A stretch of DNA of 64,000 bases from Carnegiea gigantea. Lineage: Eukaryota > Streptophyta > Magnoliopsida > Caryophyllales > Cactaceae. The number at the start of each line of letters is the position of its first letter. Within the stretch, counting starts at the first letter, position 1. The notes under the pieces were generated by a model that worked only from the letters and a program-made list of their open reading frames with translations, had not been told where the DNA came from and made no database searches. The position numbers were made by a program, and so were the translations under genes. Location: contig JAKOGI010002450.1 in NCBI GenBank assembly GCA_029747015.1, positions 1 through 64,000 of the forward strand. The letters run 5' to 3'. Positions 42,772 to 54,880 of the stretch are shown one piece after another.

Positions 42772-43763
42772 ACTTTGCTAGAAATTTGGTGCCGAATTCA
42801 TCCCTGCGGAACCCGATTTTTGTGGCCATTTTTGGACAAGCTCAAGTGGACCCACAACTTGAGGGCCCATGTGCTTTTGAAGCTTAAGATGTCAGCTTTA
42901 AAATAAGCCCAATTTTATTTAATTTGGACATCATTTGATTGGGCAAAATATCACTCAAAGATACGTATGCTGATCCAGTCCAGTCTGAGATAGGTGCATT
43001 GTTTGGGCCATAACTTTTAAACCGCTTATCCAAATTGAGCAAATGAGCCCATTCTGGAAACTAGACTTCCAGGGATTTCTATCAAGCCCAAGAACACGTG
43101 ATTTGGCCGAGTATTCTGGAAGTTATGCTCTGTTGAAGTTGAGGCAGCTGCAAGGATTAATTCTGGGATTATGAAGAGTCTTCGGTTACATGTGATTGTG
43201 TGGCTGACATTGTGCACGTTTTTGGAGCCTTCTAGATTGGTGTAATCAGCTAAGAAATCATAGAATATTCCTTGTAACCTCCCCCACCCCTTTTATGATG
43301 TGTCTTTCCATTTATCTTAGTCTTTTCATTTTACTAGTTTTAATTTTTAGGAGTTATTTGAGTCCTTTTTGTTGTCTTTTGCTGAGCCTATATAAAGAGG
43401 GGCGTGTGAGCATTGTAGATCAGATTTCTAAGGCATTTTCAAGAGTTATTCAAGCACCTTTGAGAGTGATTCTCATTTGTGTCCCAAAAATTCCTAGTTC
43501 TATATCTTGAATTTGGCTAATTCAAGTGGTGTTCTAGGTTCGCCTTCTTTTCTTTGGAGTGATTCCTCAGAAGAGTGAAGGGAATTAGCCCAAGACCAAG
43601 GTGTGAGTGGCTCCGGAAGGATTATCTCATACACAAAGTTTTGCACTATCCATCTCTATCCTGTTTGGTGATATTCTTCATCTTTCGCATCTTTCTCTCT
43701 TTTCATTTTGCTTAAGTTTGATTTGAGTTTGATTTGGATCACTTTCCACCCACATATACATCA
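42621..43763 (+). repeat. E9 3' LTR, 1143 bp
   Basis: Preceded by ACCCGGGGAGTA; pairs with 40071-41214 with small differences. TATATAAAG is at 43389-43397. Confidence 0.93.
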
Positions 43764-43794
43764 GGATGGAAGCTTGGCCAAGAGGGTAGCCTAA

Positions 43795-43806
43795 GCTCTG
43801 ATACCA
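43795..43806 (-). other. E8 primer-binding site
   Basis: Reverse complement of TGGTATCAGAGC, 2 nt from the LTR edge at 43809. The adjoining leader GCTTGGCCAAGAGGGTAGCC is shared with E5. Confidence 0.92.
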
Positions 43807-43808
43807 AA

Positions 43809-44786
43809 TGATGTATTCAAGCTTCACTAAGGCAAGTATTTGCTAAAGTGAATCAAGAAGGCACTTGGGTAGAAAAACATGAAAAGAAAATCAAGAACCA
43901 AGATAGATCAAGTGGACTAGCAAGGGTGATGATAATCCCCCTTGGTTTGCACACTTGGGCAAATCTTCTTCCTTCAACTAAGTTACAGAAGTTAATCACC
44001 TTCTTAGTTGAATTAAGAAGACCTAGAGACCCACTTGAGGTTGCCAAATACTCAAGATATAACACTAGGAATTTTGAAGAGAATTTGAGAGAGTTTACAA
44101 AACTCAAAGCTGAATGCAAGTTCATCTCTATCCTCTTGGCAGCCCAAGGCCTCCCTTTTATAGTGGGGGGAACCTTTAACAAGCTGAAAAAAAAGGATCC
44201 AACAAGCTCTTACACGTCCAAAAGCATGGGGGGGCCAAAAAGCAAAAGACAAAAGCTGAAAAGTGCTTTTTACTTTATGTCAGCAACTTTTCAATGCACA
44301 TAGGTCAACTTTAAACAGCTATAACTCCTAGGTTTCTCATCCCAATTGGATGCAACAGGTCTTGTTGGAAAGCTCTGGAAGTCAGCTTTCACAGGGCTCA
44401 AGTTGCACGCCATTTGGAGTAGCCGTTTGGGAGATATCAGGCAAAAGGTGCAGCATGTGCAAACTTGGACAGTTTCTGCTGCTTCTAGAAAAAGGTTCCC
44501 ATTGACTTATTTCTAAGATACCTAACCTAGAACTCTTTATATGCCTTTGAAGCTGACATATTAAGGGTTCCAAAAAGTAATTTTGCAGCCCTTTAAGTCC
44601 ACCTAAGCTTGGGTAATTAGGCTTGCAAAACCGGGCCAATTTCTGTCCAAACCGGGCAGCATGTACAATGCATGTTTGATGATTTCTCGGGCCATGGTAT
44701 GAACCTCTTTGACTTCTTTGGTGGTTGTAGGGTCCCTTAGGCATGTGGCTTGGTCTTCACTTGTTTCCAAAGGATGGTCCCCATCA
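43809..44786 (-). repeat. E8 5' LTR, 978 bp
   Basis: It pairs with 34477-35454. TATAAAA (minus) at 44156-44162. The tail frame 44603-44786 is open and ends NWPGFASLITQA. Confidence 0.93.
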
Positions 44787-45295
44787 CTGGGCATGGGCTA
44801 GATAAAAGGGTGTTTTGTGCAATGTTTTGGTGGTTAATAGCTCCACATGTGTGTAATTTGGCTGAGTTTTTTTATGGCCATTTGATAATATTTTTAAAGT
44901 ACTTTCAAGCCATAAAAGTTTCGAACCAAATAGAAGAGAAATGGTCCACCAAAACAGCCCTTGATTTCGGACAGTCCAGTTTCTGGCCAGGATGTAGTGT
45001 CTGACTTGGCATGAGGTTTTGAGGTACCAAATGATCTCCAAATGACTTGCAAGAGGTCTTGATGGAAAGAGCACATCTTGAACGTAAACTTAGGCTTCCT
45101 GCAACCCCATTTCAGCCTTGGGAAGGTTAGGAAATCAGGTGCACAAAACCGGGTTTGTGCACGCCTGAAATTCCAGTTTTGACAAAAAAGTTCCCTTGTG
45201 TTCCTAGGCTGATTCTTTGCATTTTGGACGTGGAACTTGGACTCTTTGGGCTTCCTTGATGGCCATGGATCATGCTAGGGGATGGACCTCCATCA
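44787..45295 (-). repeat. E7 5' LTR, outer part
   Basis: It continues the E7 LTR after E8 and matches 27389-27896. Its end CCATCA abuts the TSD CAAAC. Confidence 0.93.
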
Positions 45296-45628
45296 CAAAC
45301 AAAGGTTTAGAACTATCCATCTACCTTGATTATCCTCACGGGTTCGAAGGTAGTTAAACTAGAATTTCAGTTTGGCAAGGCCGTGTGTTCTTACTTGTTT
45401 TCTAGCTTTGGTTTTCATTTAATCCTTTGAAGATACATCAAGTTCCTTTTCCTTTTCCCATTTAGAATCCCTTGATTCTAAATACCATTCCTACCTTACA
45501 TGTTTGCTGCCTCACAAACAGCCTATTACGTGCCACTTTCCTTGAGTGTCCTTTGATTGTAATCTCTCTTGGTTTTAAGCTTTCACTCTTAAATTGAGTT
45601 TGAGTTTTAACCCTTGGGAGATACATCA
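45296..45628 (+). repeat. E10 first LTR, fragment 3
   Basis: It resumes with the CAAAC TSD and ends GGGAGATACATCA. An earlier LTR-end-like AGATACATCA lies at 45431-45440. A decayed hairpin remnant (GGCAAGGCCGTG) is near 45375. Confidence 0.9.
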
Positions 45629-45632
45629 ACTT

Positions 45633-45644
45633 TGGTATCAGAGC
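45633..45644 (+). other. E10a primer-binding site
   Basis: TGGTATCAGAGC, 4 nt after the LTR end. Confidence 0.92.
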
Positions 45645-45730
45645 AAGTTTCATCTTGGCCTGAAGCCAACCCTACGCACCCCAAAACCACCTCAAACTGG
45701 CTGTTTTCAGCCGTGCTTGGCAGAAAATTA

Positions 45731-45765
45731 GCACGGCCACCCCGTGCCATTACGCACATCCGTGC
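45731..45765 (+). repeat. E10a leader hairpin pair
   Basis: GCACGG (45731) with CCGTGC (45742) and GCACA-TC-CGTGC (from 45754). It lies after the PBS and before the gag ATG at 45813. Confidence 0.7.
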
Positions 45766-45812
45766 CAGCCTATTCCGTGTTGATTCATTTGTTCTAGCAA
45801 CCCATTTCAAGC

Positions 45813-47321
45813 ATGAGTACTACAAGCATGACCTTAGAAGAAAGATTTGGAGCTTTGATGAAACAGAATGAGTTTTTCGCTAAGAAGATTCAAGAGGATG
45901 CACAAAAGAATCAAGAAACTCAAGCACAAAATGAGTACTTGAGAAAGCAATTGGGTTCGGTTTTGAAGCAAAAGTAAATGCTAAATGAAGAAACTCTTCA
46001 ATCTGAACCTAGAATGCATGAACAAGTCTTTAGCCATGATGTTGAATCATCAAGTGAAGAGAAACCAACAAGAATGGCAAGAGAAGAGCCACGGTTTCAA
46101 GCTAGTTCAAATGACTTCAAAGTGGAAGTTCCTAAATTTGAAGGCAAGCTTGATCCTGAAGAGTTCCTTGATTGGTTGCATACTGTTGAGAGAGTTTTTG
46201 AGTACAAGGACATCCTAGAAGGTAAGAAGGTGAAGCTGGTTGCTTTAAGGCTTCGAAAATATGCTTTTCTTTGGTGAAGTAATTTGTGTGCCAAAATAGT
46301 AAGAGAAAGGAAGTCCAAAATCAGAACTTGGGAGAAGATGAAATCTAAACTTAAGGCTCGGTTTCTTCCTTCTACCTATGTTCAAGATTGTTACTCTCAA
46401 CTCCACCGTTTGAACCAAGGTAATTTGAGTGCAGAAGAATACACTCATGAATTTGAAAAGCCTGTGATTAAGTGTGATCTTCAAGAACCAAAAGAGCAAA
46501 CAATTGTTAGGTGCTTAGGAGGGCTTGATCCTAGGTATGCTGATATTGTTGATTTGCAAGCTTGCACTTCTTTTGATGAGGCATGTGTGCTGGCTCACAA
46601 GGTTGAGCAACAAAAGAAGAACAAACAGCCCTCACGGCATGAAATCCCAAAGCCCTCACCACAAGAACAAACCGTGAACAAGGGGAGTTCATCTTTCACC
46701 CCTAAGCCCACGACATCCATGTCCCCCACTCCACAAAAAAGCCAAACTCCATAAAAGGTTCTACCCCTACCACCCACACCAAAACCCCTTCCTAAAGGTG
46801 TCCAAATATGTTTTAAGTGCTAAGACTTTGGTCACTTAGCATCAGATTGTACAAACCGAAGGTACGTTACCTTGGCTGAGTGGAAGGTAACAAAGGAGGT
46901 CGAATTAGAGGAGGAAAATGAAGAGCATGATGGAGATGACTTTGAGGAGATAGTGGTAGAGGCAGATGAAGGAGATATGCTCACCTTGAACACCCACCAT
47001 CCACCAGGGAGCAATGAGCATCTCGGACTCCTTATCACTTTTCATGAACCACCAAACCTTTCCCCCACTCCACCCACACCCAGAACACTGAAACAAAATT
47101 TCTATCAATCCATTTCAGAACCATCACTAAAAGCTCCTAATTCTGAATTAAGAGCATGTGAGGAAATGGTTGACAGCAAATCCAAGAAGTCCCCTATGTG
47201 CAACACTCAAATCAACAAGGGGAAAGAAAAGAAAAGAGTCTCTAAGTTCAAGGGAGACTTGTTTGATTGGCTGATTTTATTCCAGCCAAAACTGAAGCAA
47301 GAAGAGGAGGTAATTACCTAA
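45813..47321 (+). pseudogene. E10a Gag-like protein, one frame with four nonsense codons
   Basis: ATG 45813 (MSTTSMTLEERFGALMKQ), coiled coil, Gag core (VPKFEGKLDPEEFLDW, VERVFEYKD, FLPSTYVQDCYSQL, EEYTHEFEK), knuckle CFKC*DFGHLASDC, acidic region and WLILFQP tail. The frame is continuous for 503 codons. It is broken only by TAA 45975, TGA 46275, TAA 46752 and TAA 46821. At these sites the sister copy E10b has CAA (57047), TGG (57347), CAA (62593) and CAA (62662). All four are C-to-T or G-to-A changes. It ends VIT just before the purine tract at 47347-47359. No pol. Confidence 0.87.
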
Positions 47322-47359
47322 TCTGATTTGTGGACAAATCCTTTTCAACAAGAGGAGGA

Positions 47360-48640
47360 TGATGGAGATCCCTTCACGCCCTTTGATTTAAAGAAGCAAA
47401 TCAAGCTAGGGAATTTCATTTTGCTGCCTAAAGGATGAATAAATCATCCTTATTTTGTTTAAGACCTAAAACAGCAGGTCACGGGTTTAATTCCAGCAGC
47501 CAACCTGTTTTTGTGTGCTTAATTACTTAAGCCTCCTTGAGGTTTAAGTCTAATATTTTTCATTGGGATTGAAGTTCAGGAAATCAGCTTTGCACCAAAA
47601 TAAGTTTCATCCCATTTAGACTTCATTTACCTTTTCAAATTAGCCAATAAACGCAAGATGTACAAGCTGCCCAGCTTAGCCAGAATGCACCCGATTTTGG
47701 TTATGTGATTTGATAAGCTTAATGGTGGTTTAAGTCTTAGATTTTTACCTTTTTGGAATCCCCAATATGTCTACTTTTAGGTCCAAACATTGAATTCCAA
47801 TCATACCCAGAGGAAGTAAAGAGATCAAGTCATTTTGTCAAACCTACCAGTTTTGGTCTAGAATTGTGCGGTTAAATGTTCTAGTAGGATTAACCTACTT
47901 AAACATGGTTTAACCTTGATTTATTTGTTGGGGGTTTGCACACACCCTAAGGTTTTCCCCCCATGGCCTGAAAAACAGATCATACGCACTTTTCCTAAGC
48001 TTAAACCAAGTCAGAAAACCGGGCTGAAAACTGTTGTGAACCCGGTTTATGAACCTAGTTTATTTTTGCCTTCATCCGTGGGTTTGCTCATCTTCAACTA
48101 GAGTGGCACACTCTTCAAGGCATGGCACACGTCCCTGATCTTCAATCATAGGCTGTAACCTAAGGAAGAATGGCCAATATAGGAAGCAAGCAACAACCAA
48201 ACATGTCTCTTGCATCCCATTGGATACCCGAAAAGGGAACTCTACTTTACGGCTAGCCACTTACATTTCAGCTAGATTTCTGGATGTTTAAGCTTAAGTT
48301 TGAGCTAATTACAATGTAATAAACATTAGTCTTGCTTTCCTTAATGCATTGGATGTATTTAGATTAACTTTAAACTTCTTTTGTACACGGTTAATCCTAA
48401 CCGTATGTATTAGCTTAATTAAGACCTTTCCTTCCTAGTAAGGAAAGCTCTAGATGTATGCTTTCTTGCTTGCTAGCTTGCTAGACTTGTATTAAAGCAA
48501 ACACATGGCCCTCCTTGTAAGAGATATCAGATTATGAATCAAAACCCAAGTTGAGAGCATTTGTGCTTTCGTGTTTTTGCACACTCAAATACTAAACTTG
48601 CTTATCCTTAACTAGGCCGGTTAAGGTGGTGCTCAAGTAT
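47360..48640 (+). repeat. E10 second LTR, left part
   Basis: It starts TGATGGAGATCCC after CAACAAGAGGAGGA and is cut at AGTAT by E11. No gene seen. Confidence 0.92.
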
Positions 48641-50186
48641 TGATGGAGGTCCATCCTCAAAGTCTAATAATGTTTCATTGATCCAAAATAATCAAGAAAT
48701 CAACTCCAAAGTCACGGCCATGAGTCACTTGATGGAAAACACACAAGGTGATGCACCCGGGTTCTCATCCAGATTTTTACCCAGTTTTTGTTATCTTATT
48801 ACATCGGCCTAAAGCACATTTTGGTGCCCGTTTTTTAGATGATTATCAAGTTCAAGATGTTAGCTTTTAAGTCCAATTGGTTTCATATCATTTGGAATTC
48901 AATTGATTACTTAAAATAGTTCATCTCTTGAACCTGTCCGGATTGCACTGCAAAATGCACAGTTTTGGTTTTCTGGTTTGTTCATGGGGCAAATGACGTC
49001 CAAATGCTACGCTTCCAATTGGAGGGCAAACTAGACATCTTGAGGTTTCCAACCATGTAAGAAACGTAGCAATTAGTCATCACTTGAGGTGTCAAGCATG
49101 CGTTGCAAGTTGAGGCAGAAACTGGCTGACTGACACCCGATTACTTAGCCTAGTAGTTTTCCTCCTTCTAGGGGTTTGCTTAAGGTGGAAGACTGCCAAC
49201 TAGGTCATTTTGAGCTGCTTGATGAAACACCACTCAGCTACTTGTGAGAGAGACACGTGGAGCAAGGGAAACACCAACATTTTGCAAGCTCTCATTCGAC
49301 CACTCAAGCATAACATGGCACACATGCATTTTTCAGTCCTTTTGAGGTGGCTAGCCATGCACTCTTGCCTTCCTAGCTGGGAAATTGAGTCATTTACATT
49401 CCTTAGTGCAAAGGAAAAGGCTTAGGAAGATAAATTAAGTGCTTTGTAATATAAACTTTCAGCTTTGGTTTGTATTAGATCAAACCGTGTGCTAGGTAGT
49501 GATTAGCAAGCTTACTGACTTTCCTCCCTAGAAAGGAAAGCTCATTTGTGTACTCTCAAGGCCATATAAAAGCCTTGTATGTTCATTTGAAGAAGATAGA
49601 GTTGATAATTCAGTTGAGAGTAAAGACCTTGTGTCTTGTGATTTCTTAAACACTTAACTTGCTTATCCTTAATTGTGGCCGATTAAGGTGGTGACCAAGT
49701 GAGTCTTGATCTTTGATTAGGTGGTGTATCTTATCCTAATCCAAGATTAAGGGCCCTAAGCTAAGTGATTAGTGGTGTATCTTATCTAATCATCTAGCTT
49801 AGAACTATCCAAAATTCATTAAACACACTTGAAGTTCTTAAGCTAGCTCTTGGTTCCTCTCCTCTCAAACCGTGAGCTCCCTCTTGATCTTCTTAGCGTT
49901 TTGAATCCTCCTTTTCTTTCCTCACATCCTTTACTCCTTTGTTTACTCATTTCCACACAAAATCAAGACCATGACAAAGCTAATTGCATCAAACTTCCAT
50001 TAATCTGCAAAGCTACCTCAAACCGTGAAGAAGGAACTTCCTAGGCGAGCTAGGCAGCAAGTTGGCACGGTCCTCCCGTGCCTTCAAGCACGACCGTGCC
50101 CCCCCTGGCCATGAGTGTTTGTTTGTTTTCTAGTATTCCTTGACATGAGTAACTTGGGTTGCTTCTTTCCCTTGAGACTTACATCA
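48641..50186 (+). repeat. E11 5' LTR, 1546 bp
   Basis: TGATGGAGGTCC...ACTTACATCA. TATAAAA is at 49565-49571. A perfect GGCACGG/CCGTGCC stem (50064-50070, 50076-50082) and GCACG-AC-CGTGC (50088-50099) lie in U5. GGTGGTGTATCTTATC repeats sit near 49720 and 49775. Confidence 0.95.
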
Positions 50187-50190
50187 ATTT

Positions 50191-50202
50191 TGGAATCAGA
50201 GC
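50191..50202 (+). other. E11 primer-binding site, one mismatch
   Basis: TGGAATCAGAGC; one change from the iMet-complementary TGGTATCAGAGC. Confidence 0.85.
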
Positions 50203-50300
50203 AAGTTCAGATCCTTGCCTGAACCTCACGCCATTCCCAGCTTAGCTCTGAAATCATTTCAAACACAGTCAAGCACAAACCGTTCATTCCTGCGATCACA

Positions 50301-53300
50301 ATGAGTACTAGCATGTCTGTGAAAGAAAAACTTGAGGTTCTTTCCAAGCAAATGCAAGAACTAAGTGTGAGTAATCAAGAACTTAAGGCTCGAAATGAGT
50401 ACTTGAGGAAACAGCTTGGAAACCACATGAAACAAAAGCAGAAACTTCAAGAATCACCAAGCATTCGAATTGGAACAGATTATGGCTATGAAGAGGAAGC
50501 TAGCAATGCGTTATCTGAAAGGAAGTGCCATTTGAAATAATACAAAGAAGAGCACGGCCTACTTTCAACTCTAATGAGATCAAGGTCGACATTCCTGAGT
50601 TCGAGGGTAAGTTAGATCCCGATGAGTTCATTGAATGGTTACAAACGGTGGAATGTATCTTTGAGTTCAAGGAGATTCCAGAGGATAAGAAAGTCAAAAT
50701 AGTTGCTCTTAGACTAAGGAAATATGCCTCCTTATGGTGGACAAACCTTAATGCTAAGAGAACTAGAGAAAGGAAGAGTAAGATTGCTACTTGGGACAAA
50801 ATGAAAGCTAAGATGAAGGCACGGTTTTTGCCTTCTACGTATGTCCAAGATCAATATATGCTCTTTCATCATTTGAATCAAGGCAAGATGAGTGTTGAAG
50901 AATATACTCGTGAGTTTGAGAAACTCATGATCAAATGTGACATTCATGAGCCTGAAGAGCAGACCATGGTTCGTTACCTAGGAGGGCTTGATCCTAGGAT
51001 AGCCAACGTGGTTGAGTTGCAAGCTTATGCCACCTTTGACGAAGTGTGTGTCCTAGCACACAAGGTGGATCAACAAAGAAAGTCTAGGATGAATGTTCGT
51101 GATTCATTCAAGCCCTATTCTACACCAAACCGTGGGCAACCCTTAAACAAGGGGAGTACCACACCTCAGCCTAAATCATCTACCCCTTTCCCATCTAACC
51201 CACAAAAGAACCAAGCTCCTCAAAGGCCACCACCACCAAACCCCCCACGTCCAAACCCATACCCTGTAAGCCAAAGAAGGTGTTACAAGTGCCAAGGCTT
51301 AGGACATATTGCTTCTGATTGTCCTAGTCGAAAGGTAGTCACCTTAGCTGAATGGGAAGCCATAGAGGGAGAATTTGCCGAGGAGAAAGAAGAGGAAAAG
51401 GAAGAAGATGCTGAGAGCAATCATGAAGATGATCAGGAGGAGTTTGTGGAAAATGCAGATGAAGGTGAGATGCTAGTAATTCGAAGGGTATTGAGCAATC
51501 AACGAGTTGTTAATGATGAACAACGTGAGAACATCTTTCACTCACGGTGTACAGTCCAAGGCAAAGTGTGCTCGTTAATCATCGATGGAGGAAGTTGTTC
51601 CAACGTTGTTTCATTAAGCATGATTGAGAAACTGAACCTTCAGTCCACGGCACACCCACACCCATACAACATTCAATGGTTAAATCAAGGCAAGGGATTA
51701 CCAGTTAACTCTCGTTGCTTGATATCATTCTCTCTTGGTAAGAACTACCAAGATGAACTTTGGTGTGATGTTATCCCCATGGATGCTTGTCATATTCTGT
51801 TAGGACGACCATGGATGTATGACAGGAAGGTTATGCATAATGGTTATCTTAATACTTATTCTTTTACCAAAGATGGCAAGAAGATTACCCTGAATCCTAT
51901 GTCACCATCCGAACTCCACAAGATGAAACCACAAAAAAGCCAAAATCAATCTGACTTGCTTTTGACATATGTTGAACCACTTTTAAAGGCCTCTCAACAT
52001 GAGTTCAAGGCCTTGAAAGAATGGATATTGCAAGTACAAGATGAGCCAGAAACACCACTTCCGTCCTATCCCATAGCCAAGGTCATATTGAATCAGTTCA
52101 GTCACCTATTTCCAGATGAGATACCTTCGGGTTTACCCCCAAAGCGTGATATTCAACATCATATTGACCTTATCCCAGGATCCATTCTACCTAATAAACC
52201 AGCCTACAGGACAAATCCCAAAGAAACTCAAGAGATTCAGCGTCAAGTTGAAGAACTGATATTCAAGGGATTGGTACGAGAATCCTTAAGTCCGTGTGCT
52301 GTTCCTGCTCTTTTGGTTCCGAAAAAAGATGGTAGTATGAGGATGTGTGTTGACAGTAGGGCCATAAACAAGATCACTATCAAGTGTAGGTACCCTATAC
52401 CTAGGCTTGAAGATATGTTGGATGAGTTACATGGCTCTAAGGTGTTTAGCAAGATTGATTTAAGGAGTGGTTATTATCAGATTCGTATTAGGGAGGGCGA
52501 TGAGTGGAAAACTGCTTTCAAGACTAAGGGCGGATTATATGAATGGTTAGTCATGCCTTTCGGTCTTTCCAATGCCCCTAGTACGTTTATGAGGTTGATG
52601 AATCAAGTATTTCGGCCATACTTGGGCAAATTTATGGTCGTTTACTTCGATGATATATTGGTGTTCAGTAGGAATGAGCAAGAACATCAAGATCACTTAA
52701 CTCAGGTGATGCTCGTTCTTGAAAAGGAGAAGTTATTTGGGAACCTAAAGAAGTGTACCTTCTTTACTCATGAGGTTACCTTCTTAGGTTATATTGTTTC
52801 TGAAAATGGTATTAAGGCGGATGAAAGCAAGATTGAGGCTATTTGGACTTGGCCTGTTCCTAAAAGTATTCATGATGTTCGAAGCTTTCATGGCTTGGCT
52901 TCTTTCTATAGAAGATTCATACGCAATTTCAGCACTATTCTAGCTCCTATGACTGAAGTTCTTAAGGGTTCCTCGTTCACTTGGAATCCTAAAGCCCAAG
53001 CGGCCTTTGAAGAAGTGAAAGAGAGGCTAACTCAAGCACCGGTTTTAGCTCTACCATGTTTTGACAAGGTCTTTGAAGTTGAATGCGATGCTTCTGGAGT
53101 TGGTATTGGAGGCATTCTTACTCAAGAAGGACGCCCTTTGGCCTTCTTCAGTGAGAAGTTATGTGATACCAGGAAGAGATATTCAACTTATAACAAGGAG
53201 TTCTATGCCATCGTTCGATGCTTAGAACATTGGAACCATTATTTGATTGCCAGTGAGTTCATTCTGCACTCAGATCACGAGGCTTTGAAGTATATTCAAG

Positions 53301-54880
53301 GCCAACATAAGTTAGACTCATGCCATGCTAAATGGGTTGAGTTCCTACAGTCCTTTCACTTTACTATCAAGCATAAGTTCGGCAAGTTAAATCAAGGCGC
53401 CGATGCCCTTGCTCGGCGTTATCTATTGATGTTCCAATTAGATGCTTGTATCCTTCGATTTGAGCATCTAAAGGCTTTATACCAGGATGATGAAGATTTT
53501 GGGGTGTTATACTCTGAGTGTACTAAACATCCCAAAGGGGATTTCTTAATTCAAGAAGAGTTTCTCTTTAAAGGTGCTCGGTTATGTGTCCCCAAATGCA
53601 GCACTCGTGAGTTGTTGATTCGAGAAGTCCATGCTGGATCTTTAGCTGGTCGTTTTGGCGAAGACAAGACCCTAATCATGCTTAGGGAACATTATTATTG
53701 GCCAGGCATGGAGAAAGACGTTCAAGACATCATTAGAAGGTGCAGTACGTGTCACATACCGAAGAGTCATTCGCTCCCTCAGGGATTATACACGCCACTT
53801 CCTATTCCTATGTTGCTATGGGTAGACGTTAGTATGGATTTCATACTTGGTTTACCAAAAACACAAAGGAATAAAGATTCTATCTTTGTGGTCGTGGATC
53901 GATTTTCGAAGATGGCTCATTTCATTCCCTGCAACAAGACTAATGATGCCACTCATGTTGCTGAGCTGTATTTCAAGGAGGTTATGAGACTTCATGGAAT
54001 TCCTCGTTCCATCATCTCAGATCGAGATACCAAATTCCTAAGTCACTTTTGGATTACTTTGTGAAAAAAGTTGGGTACCAAACTCAAATACAGTACCACT
54101 TGTCATCCACAAACAGATGGGCAAACCGAGGTTACTAATCGAACCCTTGGTACTCTATTAACGGTCTTGATTAAAAACCACACAAAAGCTTGGGATCTGT
54201 TACTTCCACATGCTGAGTTTGCTTACAATAGGACTCCAAGCAAGGCTACTGGCCTATCACCCTTTAAAGTGGTCGATGGGATTGATCCCCTAAGTCCACT
54301 TGATCTTGTTCCTCGACCATTAGATCAAAAGCCAAGTGCGGATGCCGCTACTAGGGTGGAAGAAATCCAGAAGTTGCATGAGTTAGTAAAGGCCAAGATT
54401 GAGAAAACTACACTTTCATACACGGCCCAAGCTAATAAGCACAAAAGAGAGAAGCTTTTTAAGCCAGGTGATTTGGTTTGGATTCACCTCCGTAAAGAAC
54501 GTTGTCCTTCCAAAAGGAAAACTAAATTGATGCCTAGAGCGGATGGTCCATTCGAGATTTTGGAGAAGATTAACAATAATGCTTATAAGGTGGAGTTACC
54601 AGGAGATTATGGAGTATCAGCAACGTTTAATGTTGCTGATTTAAGCCCTTATGAAGCAGATCGTTACCTTTCTGATTTGAGGATCAAATCTTCCCAACAA
54701 AGGGAGAATGATGGAGGTCCATCCTCAAAGTCTAATAATATTTCATTGATCCAAAATAATCAAGAAATCAACTCCAAAGTCACGGCCATGAGTCACTTGA
54801 TGGAAAACACACAAGGTGATGCACCCGGGTTCTCATCCAGATTTTTACCCGGTTTTTGTTATCTTATTACATCGGCCTAA
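50301..54880 (+). pseudogene. E11 Gag-Pol with one frameshift and one stop
   Basis: ATG 50301 (MSTSMSVKEKLEVLSKQ) opens an 80-codon coiled-coil frame. A one-base shift near 50530 leads into a 1179-codon frame with Gag core, CCHC CYKCQGLGHIASDC (51281-51322), protease Asp 51584 (IIDGGSC), RT YFDD (52643-52654), RNase H and integrase ([27 protein letters not shown]). The second zinc-ligand His of the integrase finger is Arg (SLAGRFG near 53650). TGA at 54062-54064 replaces Trp in FWITLWKKLG. The frame then runs through GPFEILEKI and GVSATFNVADLSPY, crosses the LTR start at 54709 and ends RFLPGFCYLITSA. Confidence 0.92.

Larger units (their letters stand above)
40071..43763 (+). mobile_element. 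E9: short non-autonomous element in E8 leader, TSD GGATG
   Basis: 5' LTR 40071-41214, internal 41215-42620, 3' LTR 42621-43763. Perfect TSD GGATG at 40066-40070 and 43764-43768. Internal region nearly the same as E3. No protease, RT or integrase. Confidence 0.94.
34477..44786 (-). mobile_element. E8: CRM-like Ty3/gypsy element hosting E9, TSD CTGGG
   Basis: Minus orientation. Both LTRs are 978 bp (34477-35454 and 43809-44786). Perfect TSD CTGGG at 34472-34476 and 44787-44791, inside the E7 5' LTR. Gag, CCHC, protease, RT, RNase H and integrase are in order. E9 lies in the leader. Own length is about 6.6 kb. Confidence 0.94.
26773..45295 (-). mobile_element. E7: CRM-like Ty3/gypsy element hosting S2 and E8, TSD CAAAC
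   Basis: Minus orientation. 3' LTR 26773-27896, pol, protease, gag, leader, PBS, and a 5' LTR split by E8 (33857-34476 and 44787-45295). Perfect TSD CAAAC at 26768-26772 and 45296-45300. After removing E8 and its duplicated 5 bp, the 5' LTR is 1124 bp, the same as the 3' LTR. Own length without insertions is about 7.0 kb. Confidence 0.93.
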
